Source: an uncultured Clostridia bacterium (GTDB lineage Bacteria; Bacillota; Clostridia; Oscillospirales; Acutalibacteraceae). Taken from it: a DNA stretch of 64,000 nt. Below, in pieces: positions 18,126-26,207 of the stretch. Numbering within the stretch: the stretch's first letter is position 1; every line of letters starts with the position of its first letter. A program made the position numbers and the translations under genes. The notes under the pieces were generated by a model. It saw only the letters and a program-made list of their open reading frames with translations. It was not told the origin of the DNA and ran no database searches. The stretch spans positions 58,631-122,630 of the forward strand of contig CANPVE010000007.1 of NCBI GenBank assembly GCA_947581635.1, written 5' to 3'.

Positions 18126-18177
18126 ATTCACCTTTTTCACTTGATCGCTTTAAATCATTCAAGTGAAAAAGGTGAAT
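18126..18177. repeat. Perfect 19-bp inverted repeat upstream of the resolvase
   Basis: Arms 18126-18144 and 18159-18177 (ATTCACCTTTTTCACTTGA and its complement) with a 14-bp loop. On the forward strand the second arm runs into T8, so it could terminate forward transcription, but both neighbours are reverse-strand genes. Its position suits a recombination or operator site. Confidence 0.75.
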
Positions 18178-18203
18178 TTTTTTGCGCTTTTTTGTCAATC
18201 AAC

Positions 18204-19100
18204 TTATCTCATATAATGATTAACCACTACATCGCACCGTGAATGTCCTAAGTCCTTGCTCACAAGTAGGAGAATGCCTTTGTCATAGACATCGCCTTTA
18301 CGCTCGTTCCTGCATCGGTAGAGCCTGCCATTACCACAGCCCTCTGCTTCATAGACAGCATACATCTCACGGGTATATTCCCCACGACAGGCGTGAATAT
18401 CCAGCCGCTTGCTCAGTTCCTTGCGGTCAAACACCAGTGCATTCTCCCCTCGTTCTCTGGCTCTGTCGAAGAAATAACGCACGATTCCCTCTCTATTCGG
18501 ATTCACTCTTGACCAGCGGTGCTTTCCGCCTTTCTCCAATAAATGTACCTCCAGACCGCCGCCTTCGTGTCCCCGCAGATCGCAAGCTCTCAGCCGCATC
18601 AATCCTCCGCGCCTTGCTCCTGTCGCTCTGGCAAATTCCCTGACGCGCTCATACTTGTCAGCCTTCGTCTGTTCGTCCGTCTTGGTGTGAAGTCTGGAAC
18701 GGGTGATGTGCTTCCGTTCCCGCTTGGGCAGTTCCACGCCAAAATCACGCACAGGGCATTGGAATGCGCAAGCCAACGCAAACGCTCTTGTGTGTATCGT
18801 CCATGCGCTGAGATGACGCTCTATGTTGTCTTTCAGGTAATTGCGGACATACTGCTTGGCAGACCTTTCGTCCTTGCAATTGAACCTTGTCACAGTCCAG
18901 CGGACAAAACGCTCCGTTTCCTCTATATAGCAATTCAGCGTCGTGTAACTGTAGATCCCCTGTATAGCAATGAACCTCTCGCCATTCTCACGTGCTTCAC
19001 GAATGGCTTGCTTTTTGGCTTCGTGTTTGGACTCGCCAAACCTGACCTGTTGCATGATATTTTCTACCAATTCTTTTCTGATTCTTGAGTATCTGCTCAT
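18204..19100 (-). CDS. Stand-alone tyrosine recombinase-like integrase
   Basis: 298 residues. All tyrosine-recombinase catalytic positions can be placed: Arg in ATGARRGGLMRLR, H-x-x-R in HACRGEY, His in LGHSRCD and the nucleophile Tyr in VNHYMR at the very C-terminus. The N-terminal ~120 residues form a SAM-like core-binding domain. It differs strongly from the integrase at 22662. ATG 19100 follows AGGAGA. Its own substrate is unknown; the perfect inverted repeat at 18126 lies directly downstream. Confidence 0.8.
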   Translation of the reverse strand: MSRYSRIRKELVENIMQQVRFGESKHEAKKQAIREARENGERFIAIQGIYSYTTLNCYIEETERFVRWTVTRFNCKDERSAKQYVRNYLKDNIERHLSAWTIHTRAFALACAFQCPVRDFGVELPKRERKHITRSRLHTKTDEQTKADKYERVREFARATGARRGGLMRLRACDLRGHEGGGLEVHLLEKGGKHRWSRVNPNREGIVRYFFDRARERGENALVFDRKELSKRLDIHACRGEYTREMYAVYEAEGCGNGRLYRCRNERKGDVYDKGILLLVSKDLGHSRCDVVVNHYMR

Positions 19101-19441
19101 ACAATCATCTCCTAATACTATTTGATACTCTTTATCTGCCGTATCGTCGCGGAAACACGCCGTCTGTTAAAATAAATCCGAAGAAGCCGCAGCTTCATTT
19201 TTACGCCGGAATCAGCTATCGGAGTCGCTGTATTCTCACAAAATCGAGGGATTGTATGTAAAAAGATATCACGGTCACTGGTTATGCCCCCAAATGATCA
19301 TTAAAAATATCAGCCGTATGAATCATTTGCACCCTCCAATTCACACGACCTGAATCAAAAATTGATTTGTGCGCATAACCATGACCTCATTACCATGAGA
19401 TTCGTTGGCTTGCTCGGTATTGTATTTGTTCATTAACGAGC
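19101..19441. other. Non-coding DNA with inverted repeats
   Basis: No gene. An inverted repeat CAAATGAT/ATCATTTG spans ~19291-19329 and GGTTATGC/GCATAACC spans ~19280-19380, consistent with a regulatory or origin region next to the iterons. Confidence 0.4.
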
Positions 19442-19590
19442 TAATCGCACGTTAATTTTGCGAATTTGGTATTAATCGCACGTTATTTTTGCATTTTTGC
19501 TGATAACGTGCGATTAATCTTCGCATATATATTAAAGAATTACCGATTCAGTGAAAATTAAAGCGTATTTTTGGCTTAATTTAAAGCGTA
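19442..19590. repeat. Regularly spaced iteron-like repeats, candidate replication origin
   Basis: A 13-bp sequence TAATCGCACGTTA occurs three times without mismatch: 19442-19454, 19473-19485 (direct) and 19504-19516 (inverted), with starts exactly 31 bp apart. It is followed by two TTAAAGCGTA repeats (19558-19567, 19581-19590) in AT-rich DNA. The pattern fits a Rep binding array and unwinding region. The nearby genes are an SF3 helicase and a primase/Rep remnant. Confidence 0.6.
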
Positions 19591-19615
19591 ATTTTACCAA
19601 ATCAGGCTTCTGTTG

Positions 19616-19670
19616 TATAAAAAAATTAACCGCCCTGTAACGGGAATTGGCTCCCCGCAACCGGGCGGTT
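19616..19670 (-). terminator. Terminator of the 97-aa gene
   Basis: Stem AACCGCCC/GGGCGGTT (19628-19635 with 19663-19670) with an inner GC stem, followed on the reverse strand by AATTTTTTT. Confidence 0.75.
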
Positions 19671-19815
19671 ATCACCTCCATTCGCGAAAATGGAATGTGG
19701 GCAAATTTATATTTTTTTGGAAGTGAAGAAAATATGAAATCAATTACTGCTTGTAAAAAGTAATCTATGTATTCTCAATATACTGTGCGGTCGGGATTTA
19801 TGAGGGGAATCTGAT

Positions 19816-20109
19816 TCAATCCTCCTCTGCGTACACGGCCATAAGGCACATAATTCTGACAATCACATCAGCTTCCTCCTGCGTGAGAAAAATTCTGCTG
19901 ATAATACCGTCGTTTCTCAATACCGCAATATTGGCAAGCGCACTATCATTGGAATATATCTCGTCCGCTTTGCGCTGTCTTGCGTCAAAATCTTTGTCTG
20001 ACCTTGCCTGAAGATTCTCGGGAAGTTCAACTTTACCGTCGAACCCGTCACCAAAAAGCTCACTCATGATCATACAGTCTGTTATTTTTGAGATTCGTTT
20101 TACATCCAT
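19816..20109 (-). CDS. Small soluble protein of unknown function (97 aa)
   Basis: From ATG 20109 (AAAGGAA eight bases upstream) it encodes 97 residues, MDVKRISKITDCM... ending LMAVYAEED. No family recognised; composition is that of a soluble helical protein. It has a consensus promoter and a terminator-like leader (below), so it is a regulated single gene, perhaps a control protein of the adjacent replication region. Confidence 0.6.
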   Translation of the reverse strand: MDVKRISKITDCMIMSELFGDGFDGKVELPENLQARSDKDFDARQRKADEIYSNDSALANIAVLRNDGIISRIFLTQEEADVIVRIMCLMAVYAEED

Positions 20110-20146
20110 AATTAAAATTCCTTTCGTCAAAAGAATATTCGGGTAA

Positions 20147-20197
20147 ATAAAAAGAGCCGAGGGCTGCACTGCTCATCACAGTAAAAGCCCTCGGCTC
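20147..20197 (-). terminator. Leader terminator/attenuator before the 97-aa gene
   Basis: Reverse strand: 12-bp perfect GC-rich stem GAGCCGAGGGCT/AGCCCTCGGCTC (20154-20165 with 20186-20197) followed by T5, ~37 bases upstream of the start codon and ~45 bases after the promoter. Confidence 0.75.
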
Positions 20198-20239
20198 AAA
20201 ACACAATATATTTATTACATAAAACTTTATTACGTATGT

Positions 20240-20268
20240 ATTATATCGCATAAAAGACAGTTTGTCAA
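20240..20268 (-). promoter_or_regulatory. Consensus sigma-A promoter for the 97-aa gene
   Basis: Reverse strand TTGACA (20263-20268), 17-bp spacer, TATAAT (20240-20245). Confidence 0.85.
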
Positions 20269-20811
20269 GTACTTTTTTAAATATATTTTAATTATTTTTG
20301 TATTTTTTATTAATAAGCCAAAAGGCGAATTGGACGAATATTTCACATAATTTTTTTAAAATCCGTTGAAAAAGCGAGCTAAAATTCGTATTTATATATA
20401 ATAACCTTTTTAAATACAACGGTATGATTTTACGACACCCTATTTTATCCACAAACAGCGCAATAACGGTACTTCCAAGAAAATCAGCCATATATATAGA
20501 GTTATACAGATACAAGAGCGTATATTCAGTAGGAGATCCCCAAATATATACCCAACCAAAGAACAGGTGAGTCCATCTACAGATATATGCCCGCATGACA
20601 GCCATTCTATGAATGCATTCCATCATTACATTGTAAATGCACCAATGAGGAACATAAACTCACTTAATATAACAACTATTTTCTTAGCAAGCCAATATAA
20701 ATAAGACATATAATTTGAGAATAACTTTCACAAAGAAATTTGCAATATTGGTTGAAAATCCGTTATTCATTCCGTATTTATACATGACAATATAAAAAAG
20801 GAAGGATTTAT
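20269..20811. other. AT-rich upstream region of the rep gene
   Basis: Contains a ~35-bp sequence (GTTGAAAAAGCGAGCT..TTCGTATTTATATA at ~20362-20400) that recurs in altered form before the excisionase (~22309-22345) and partly at ~20750. A reverse ORF of 112 codons here looks incidental. Confidence 0.35.
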
Positions 20812-22289
20812 ACGGTTAAAGATAAATATATAGAAAAAATAAATGATTTGTTCATTACACTGCGTAAAAAATACTTGCAACAGTTAGATGACGGAAGCTA
20901 CATAACACATAACAAAACGTGTCTTACAGACAAACTCGTCAAAGCGCATCTTGAACACAAGGCTACATACGGCATATATGTAAATAAAAATTCAAAGTTC
21001 ATGATGTTCGACATTGACAGCGGCAATTTGGAAAACGCACGACATATCAAAAGAATACTCATAAATCAGCTTGTAGAAATGGGTTTCGACAGGAAATATA
21101 TTTTCACTGAATCCAGCGGCAAAAAAGGTTATCACGTGTACATATTTTTCGAGCAGATGAAAAATATCGTTGAAATAAACAATCTGCAAAAAATAGTAAT
21201 AATGAAAATCACAAGCAATCCATATTATGACGAGAAACTTGGCAATATAGAAATTCGTCCCATACCTACACAGGGAGTCAAGCTGCCATTGGGAATTCAT
21301 CAGGCAAACAAAAATGTATGCTGGTTCTGCGACGAGAACGACAATCAAATAGAATCATTCGACTACATTTTCACCATTCGCAAGCTGCCCGAAGAAAAGC
21401 TGAGTAAAATATTCAAAAAATCAAAATCGCAAACAACACAGATTTCGCGCTTTGCAGGGTTATCAAAGGGCAATCCGGTACAGGTCAGGGCATATCAAAA
21501 CAAACCTATCTGTCAGGCAAAGAAGCATATGAAACAGGGATATTGTTTCCCAATACACGCCACAACACATTATTTAAGGCAGCTCTTTACCTCAAAGCAG
21601 ACGGCATGAACGAGGAGAAATGCCATTCTCTTCTCTCAGAGTGGATGAAAAATCAAAATCCGCTCGTTATCACAACACCGCAATCCCAATGGCAAAGCGA
21701 CGTGGACAGGGTAGTTAAAGATATATATTCGGACAAGTATAAAGGACATGCTGCAGCAAAAATTGAATTGCGTGTCACTAAAAGACTTATACACTACATA
21801 TATGAGCAAACCGAGACCAAATGCCAAAGAACAGTTCTTTTCCTGATGGTTCTCAATCAAATGAGATTTTCCAACTGCCTTGAGGACGGCGGATTCAGAT
21901 TCAGCCTGCCCCAGATCATGGAACACACAAACGTGTGCAAGCAGACGGCGGGACGGGCTGTAAATTATCTGTCAAAAAATAATCTGATTATTCGCAAGTC
22001 AAGAAAAAAATCCGCAAATCCCGTAATAAAAGCCGCGTCATTGTTCGGCAATCCTCCGACGTGGTATCAATTGAATAATGACCTGCTCAACCTGATATAT
22101 GAGGCAAAGCATTCATGCGAATTTACCACGATAATAGACTTTGGCAAGCCATTGTATGAGCAAATGAATTACGCGTTTTTTCGTTATACAGGTCCCGATG
22201 AATACATGCAGTTTTTCAACAAGGACGCGCTCAATACCGCCATCAACGACTATAGGAATTACATAGTCAAGTACAACCTGAAAACATAA
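20812..22289 (+). pseudogene. Primase/Rep protein (AEP primase fold), frameshifted and without a normal start
   Basis: The first part carries archaeo-eukaryotic primase motifs: MMFDIDSG (metal-binding DxD) and SSGKKGYHVYIFF. Coding continues upstream of TTG 20848 (KDKYIEKIND) to an ACG at 20812, placed six bases after GGAAGG where an ATG would be expected. At ~21480-21550 the frame changes: the second part reads SGKEAYETGILFPNTRHNTLFKAAL, then a helical region and a C-terminal winged helix (LPQIMEHTNVCKQTAGRAVNYL). Both pieces together resemble a ~490-aa replication protein. Two lesions suggest decay; programmed shifting is less likely. Confidence 0.7.
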
Positions 22290-22439
22290 AAAATTCCTCC
22301 GATTTCGTTGAAAACACGGGCTGATTTTCGTATATACAATATATAACGTATTTTGTAAAGCAAGCGATTATGTATATCGGGAGTATTGCTCATCAATCAC
22401 TCCCCACAATTATTTTATTTATGAAAGGATATGTCTATT

Positions 22440-22640
22440 ATGGACAACAATTATAACGATATTTTTAAGGACTACCCAGATGTAGTCACCATAAAGGATT
22501 TACAGAATATGCTCCACATCGGCAGAAATACCGCTTACGGAATCTTGCAGGACGGGGCGATCAAGACAGTAAAGATTGGGAAAAGATATATCATTCCCAA
22601 AAAGAGCGTCATAGAATTTCTGAATGGTATTCATGTGTAA
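22440..22640 (+). CDS. xis: Excisionase (helix-turn-helix, Xis/HTH_17 type)
   Basis: 66 residues with a MerR-like winged helix: VVTIKDLQNMLHIGRNTAYGIL, then IKTVKIGKRYIIPKKSVIEFL, the usual pattern of excisionase-family proteins that bend att DNA and drive excision. ATG 22440 is ten bases from AAAGGA; ATG 22431 is too close. It lies 21 bases before the integrase gene in the same orientation, the standard arrangement. Confidence 0.88.
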   Translation: MDNNYNDIFKDYPDVVTIKDLQNMLHIGRNTAYGILQDGAIKTVKIGKRYIIPKKSVIEFLNGIHV

Positions 22641-22661
22641 TGTGTTTGACGGAGGAATTTT

Positions 22662-23852
22662 ATGCCCGATAAAAACTTACAGATAAAACACGGAAAATAC
22701 TACGCAGTCTTTCAATACAGAGGTAAAACCAAGTGGGTCAACACAGGTATTGAGGCCAAGAGAGGCAATAAAACTGCGGCTAAGACAAAGCGTGACGAAA
22801 TTCTCGCCTGTTATCGGAAACTTGAAACCGACGAGAACGACAAGCTGCTCACCGATTACCTCGTGGAATGGCTAAACGACATGAAAAATGTTCTCAAGCC
22901 ATCCACATGTGAAACATACGATAAACTCACACGAAGCAAGATCATTCCTTATTTCGCGCCAAAAGAATTGCGATTGAGGGAACTTACACCTAAGATTTTT
23001 ACCGAGTATTTCAAGTATTTAAAAACCGATGGAAAAAACAGTGGCGGCGGCCTTGGCGTTAAGAGCGTCAAGAATATCCGCTGCGTTCTCTCTGTCGCAC
23101 TTGAGGACGCGCGAATCAATAAGCTCATTGACAGCAATCCTGTAACAGACAGCAGACTTCCCACGTTCGAGAAGGATATCAAAAAAGAAGTCACGACATA
23201 CACACCTCAGCAAGTCAGACAGCTTCTTGACTATGCCAAAAAGACCGACAGTCACATCTATGTGTTTTTGGTTCTCGTGCTTTTCACAGGCGCAAGAAAA
23301 GGCGAGCTTTTGGCATTGACATGGGAAGATGTGGACTTCGAAAAAGGTGTGCTCCGCATCAACAAGAGCCGAACCGGAACGCGAGCCAACGTCACTAAGC
23401 TTGTCACCAAGCCCAAAACCGAGAGCAGCAATCGCGAAATTCCTCTTGCGGGCGAAGTTCTCACTGCATTGGCGGAGGAAAAAGCAAAGCAGGAAGAATA
23501 TGAGCGTTCGATGGGCAACTGCGCGCCAAAGAATAATTATGTCATACGCACAATAAACGGAACACCGTACAGCAATCTGAGCGCTATCAACCGTGTGGTA
23601 AACCGCCTCACCGAAAAGGCAGGCCTTCCACACTGTACAATCCACGGATTCAGACACACGGTCGCAAGCATACTCGATAACAACGGCGTTTCACTGCAGG
23701 AAATATCGGTGTTGCTCGGTCACGAAAATGTAGGCACCACCGAGAAAATTTACATACACCGTAACCGCAAAGCAAAACCCGAAAATATTTCTCTGCTTGA
23801 AAATATCATAAATCAGGCGGACGAAAACAATAAAAATACACCCGATTCCTAA
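22662..23852 (+). CDS. int: Tyrosine integrase of the tRNA-Trp island
   Basis: 396 residues: N-terminal arm-binding beta domain (KHGKYYAVFQYRGKTKWV), SAM-like core-binding domain (~60-165), catalytic domain with Arg in FTGARKGELLALTW, H-x-x-R in HGFRHTVAS, His/Gly in LLGHENVGTTEKIYIH with the nucleophile Tyr. Downstream come TTAGACA arm-like repeats, a terminator and an att-like scar, the layout of an integrase at the end of an element. It is the best candidate for mediating insertion at tRNA-Trp. SD GGAGG. Confidence 0.93.
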   Translation: MPDKNLQIKHGKYYAVFQYRGKTKWVNTGIEAKRGNKTAAKTKRDEILACYRKLETDENDKLLTDYLVEWLNDMKNVLKPSTCETYDKLTRSKIIPYFAPKELRLRELTPKIFTEYFKYLKTDGKNSGGGLGVKSVKNIRCVLSVALEDARINKLIDSNPVTDSRLPTFEKDIKKEVTTYTPQQVRQLLDYAKKTDSHIYVFLVLVLFTGARKGELLALTWEDVDFEKGVLRINKSRTGTRANVTKLVTKPKTESSNREIPLAGEVLTALAEEKAKQEEYERSMGNCAPKNNYVIRTINGTPYSNLSAINRVVNRLTEKAGLPHCTIHGFRHTVASILDNNGVSLQEISVLLGHENVGTTEKIYIHRNRKAKPENISLLENIINQADENNKNTPDS

Positions 23853-23879
23853 GGCGCTTTACCGACCAAAGGAAATTCC

Positions 23880-23898
23880 TTAGACAAAACCCTAGACA
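23880..23898. repeat. Pair of integrase arm-type repeats
   Basis: TTAGACA (23880-23886) and CTAGACA (23892-23898), 12 bp apart; a matching pair lies at 13702-13719 near the other att copy. Confidence 0.4.
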
Positions 23899-23921
23899 GC
23901 ATAGATTTTCAGACAAAAACA

Positions 23922-23962
23922 AAAGCCCGAAACCGTCCATTTTAGGCGATTTCGGGCTTTCT
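23922..23962 (+). terminator. Terminator after the integrase
   Basis: 11-bp perfect stem AAAGCCCGAAA/TTTCGGGCTTT (23922-23932 with 23950-23960). A similar hairpin precedes the att core at 13573. Confidence 0.8.
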
Positions 23963-23963
23963 T

Positions 23964-23999
23964 GTCAATGGAAGGGTTGAACAAAAAAGATGCAACTGG
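23964..23999. repeat. Degenerate att-like scar next to the integrase
   Basis: GTCAATGG followed by AAGGG and TTGAAC looks like the tRNA-Trp core (GTCAATGG-CAGGG-...-TTGAAC at 13568) with ~10 bases missing. The following ACAAAAAAGATGCAAC matches, inverted, the sequence immediately left of tRNA-Trp (63692-63717). Confidence 0.4.
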
Positions 24000-24021
24000 G
24001 TTATGATGTAATAATGAGTAT

Positions 24022-24768
24022 CTATGGCATCAGCATAGCTTGAACATTTGCCTCGAACGCTTGTGCCTGAGGACATTTTTCTTTTACTTTTGACCAGTTA
24101 TCACATACTCCCTCTATCAAAGCAGCATACGGCTTTTTTGACTTTTTTCTGCCAGGTATGCGAATTCCGTGATAGTCTTTCTTTTGTGTTATTATATCCC
24201 ACGGAGAATTTAATTTTTCAACATCTGAAAACTCATCTTCAAAAGCCGCCACTACCCATGCATCTGATGAGTCGCAAGGAACAGTTACAACGGCTTTTAT
24301 ATTTTCTTCTTGGGTTTGTTTAACATAACATGCTATCATATTGGTTAAAAACGTAACACGATCTAAAGCAGTACCACTGCATATTTCGTTAGGGGGAAGT
24401 AGCTGAAGACATTGACCTTTCTTGGATATGGAACAATTTAAGGGATCTTCTCTGCCTTGTCCAACGCAGTTAACCGTTATTGACCAACAGTAAACTTCCT
24501 TTTCGCACCGTGCTACGTCTGCATCTATCTGAATGATTAACAAATCGATTTTAGGTGTCAGTCCATTCAAATAATCGTATAAATCTTCTGTATACGATTG
24601 GCACCATCGAAATACGCCCTTCCACCCTGCACCATTGATATCGGTTCCAAATTCAGAATTAGGTTGCAACCATAAAAAACGAAAATCTTCGTTCATGAAG
24701 TGAGTAATGGTATTTGTAAGCATATCATAATCTCGGTCGCCTTCACATACAATTCCGATACTTCTCAT
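24022..24768 (-). CDS. TOPRIM-domain protein partnered with AAA ATPase (putative defence)
   Basis: 248 residues. MRSIGIVCEGDRDYDML supplies the TOPRIM glutamate and LLIIQIDADVA the DxD pair; the rest resembles DUF4276-like OLD-type nuclease halves. The gene overlaps the upstream ATPase by ATGA, so the two are coupled. AAA+TOPRIM pairs in bacteria (split OLD nucleases, PARIS-like pairs) are anti-phage systems that act by nuclease activity once triggered. The exact family cannot be decided by eye. Confidence 0.75.
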   Translation of the reverse strand: MRSIGIVCEGDRDYDMLTNTITHFMNEDFRFLWLQPNSEFGTDINGAGWKGVFRWCQSYTEDLYDYLNGLTPKIDLLIIQIDADVARCEKEVYCWSITVNCVGQGREDPLNCSISKKGQCLQLLPPNEICSGTALDRVTFLTNMIACYVKQTQEENIKAVVTVPCDSSDAWVVAAFEDEFSDVEKLNSPWDIITQKKDYHGIRIPGRKKSKKPYAALIEGVCDNWSKVKEKCPQAQAFEANVQAMLMP

Positions 24769-25958
24769 AACAAATCAGGAACACCTCCGATTCTTCCAGA
24801 CGTCCAAAGCTGTGACAAAGACATTTTTTCTTTAATCAGTTCACTGCTGATTTCAATCCTTTCTATGGAAACTGTACCGTCCTTATGAGAACGATTCAAA
24901 GTGAAAAGTCTAATATTTTCATTGCTCAAATCAAGTCCGTCCAAAACTAACGGATTATGCGTAGTTAAGAAAATGGTTTTTTCTTGCTGAATCATTATCT
25001 CACTAATTTTACGCATAACAGCCCTTGCCAGACGAGGATGCATTGCCTGATCAAAATTGTCTACCGCAAACACAGTGGGAGCTTTCGGATGCAATGCAAG
25101 GCAGAACATGAACAACACATAGAGTGCGCCTTCACTTGCGTCATATGCTGTAAATCTCATACGATCCTGCAAGTATTTATCCTTAAATTCCAAAACCCTT
25201 CTGCTCACGGGAATAGCTGAGTTGACTCGTTCTTTCGTAGGGCTTCCAATACTGATAGAGTCAGCCCAGTCAATCACTTCAAGAATTTCGTCCAGATAGA
25301 TATCGGTATTGTTCCCAACCATTAAATCTCCATCCACCTCATGAATCAATTCCTCCAGCGCTTCTGCCAAACGTCCGCCGCCAAGCCCAACAGGATTAGC
25401 CTGCTGCGGATCTACGATAGTACCTCTCAGTGCTGCTGTAAAAGGCTGGTAAATGGCATAAGAACGAAAAGGCTCAATAGAAGAGCGAATCCGAACCAGA
25501 TTTTCCGATTGATCTGTGAGAAGCATACCGACATAATTGTCATAATTCTCTTTAGATCGGCCGCTTCTTCCCCATATTTTGCTATCACCCTGAAAAAGGG
25601 CTTCTGAATGGTAATGCCACGCATTATCATCTGACGGGATATTTAAGTGTACAGCATATTTCAGCAAATCGCTCTGTACATCGCGACGCCACGTCACATC
25701 AAATGAGATTGTTTGACTTCTTTTAGTCCCATTAAATGCAGATTTATAGAGAGACGGTGCGCTAAGTCGAACCCCCTTTCGAGTAAGAGCATTTCCGTCC
25801 ACACGATCTGTCATCGCAGCGCTTAATACGCCGATTGCTTCTAACAACGTGGATTTTCCTGTTCCGTTCGCTCCAACAAAAACATTCACAAATCCCGGCG
25901 AAAAAGAAATATTTTTCAGCGCTTTGAAATCACGTATTGAAATCTGTTCTATTTTCAT
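24765..25958 (-). CDS. AAA family ATPase (SMC/OLD-like) of a putative defence pair
   Basis: About 397 residues from ATG 25958 (AGGAGG upstream). Walker A GANGTGKST after FVNVFVG; an ABC-type signature is not obvious; the Walker B region reads TVFAVDNFDQAMHP, with Asn where DE is usual, followed by an H-loop LTTHNPLVLDGL. This DN form occurs in AAA_21 proteins paired with TOPRIM partners. It probably senses a phage cue and controls the TOPRIM protein encoded next. Its upstream DNA is flanked by the recombinase terminator, so it is a self-contained cargo unit. Confidence 0.82.
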   Translation of the reverse strand: MKIEQISIRDFKALKNISFSPGFVNVFVGANGTGKSTLLEAIGVLSAAMTDRVDGNALTRKGVRLSAPSLYKSAFNGTKRSQTISFDVTWRRDVQSDLLKYAVHLNIPSDDNAWHYHSEALFQGDSKIWGRSGRSKENYDNYVGMLLTDQSENLVRIRSSIEPFRSYAIYQPFTAALRGTIVDPQQANPVGLGGGRLAEALEELIHEVDGDLMVGNNTDIYLDEILEVIDWADSISIGSPTKERVNSAIPVSRRVLEFKDKYLQDRMRFTAYDASEGALYVLFMFCLALHPKAPTVFAVDNFDQAMHPRLARAVMRKISEIMIQQEKTIFLTTHNPLVLDGLDLSNENIRLFTLNRSHKDGTVSIERIEISSELIKEKMSLSQLWTSGRIGGVPDLL

Positions 25959-26138
25959 AAAGCTTCCTCCTACAATCATATTCAAATAAAGATTTCCCTT
26001 TGTTGAATTAAGTATACAATATTTTTGATTTTTTGTCAAACTTAATTATTCCATGTAAGTGCCTTTATATTGAAAAATTCGTATTGAAATCCACATAAAA
26101 ATCTCTCTTTTGTTTAAAAAAGAAGTGCTGCCAACCGC

Positions 26139-26180
26139 AAAACGCAGCGTTCAATAATCTGCGTGATTGAATGCTGCATT
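26139..26180 (-). terminator. Terminator of the serine recombinase operon
   Basis: Stem GCAGCGTTCAAT/ATTGAATGCTGC (26144-26155 with 26166-26177, one G-T pair) followed on the reverse strand by GTTTTG. Confidence 0.65.
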
Positions 26181-26207
26181 TCACGGTTTACAATTTTCTA
26201 TTCATCG

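Noticed and set aside
19442..19516. CRISPR array
   Set aside because: Only three 13-bp repeats, one inverted, with no cas genes; spacing fits iterons better. No CRISPR array seen anywhere in the window.
20288..20626. Reverse ORF of 112 codons with hydrophobic residues
   Set aside because: No ribosome site, odd composition from AT-rich DNA, and it covers the upstream regulatory region of the rep gene.
24022..25958. Definite PARIS (AriA/AriB) system
   Set aside because: Layout is similar but the TOPRIM protein looks more like DUF4276 than DUF4435; a profile search is needed, so only the general class is claimed.
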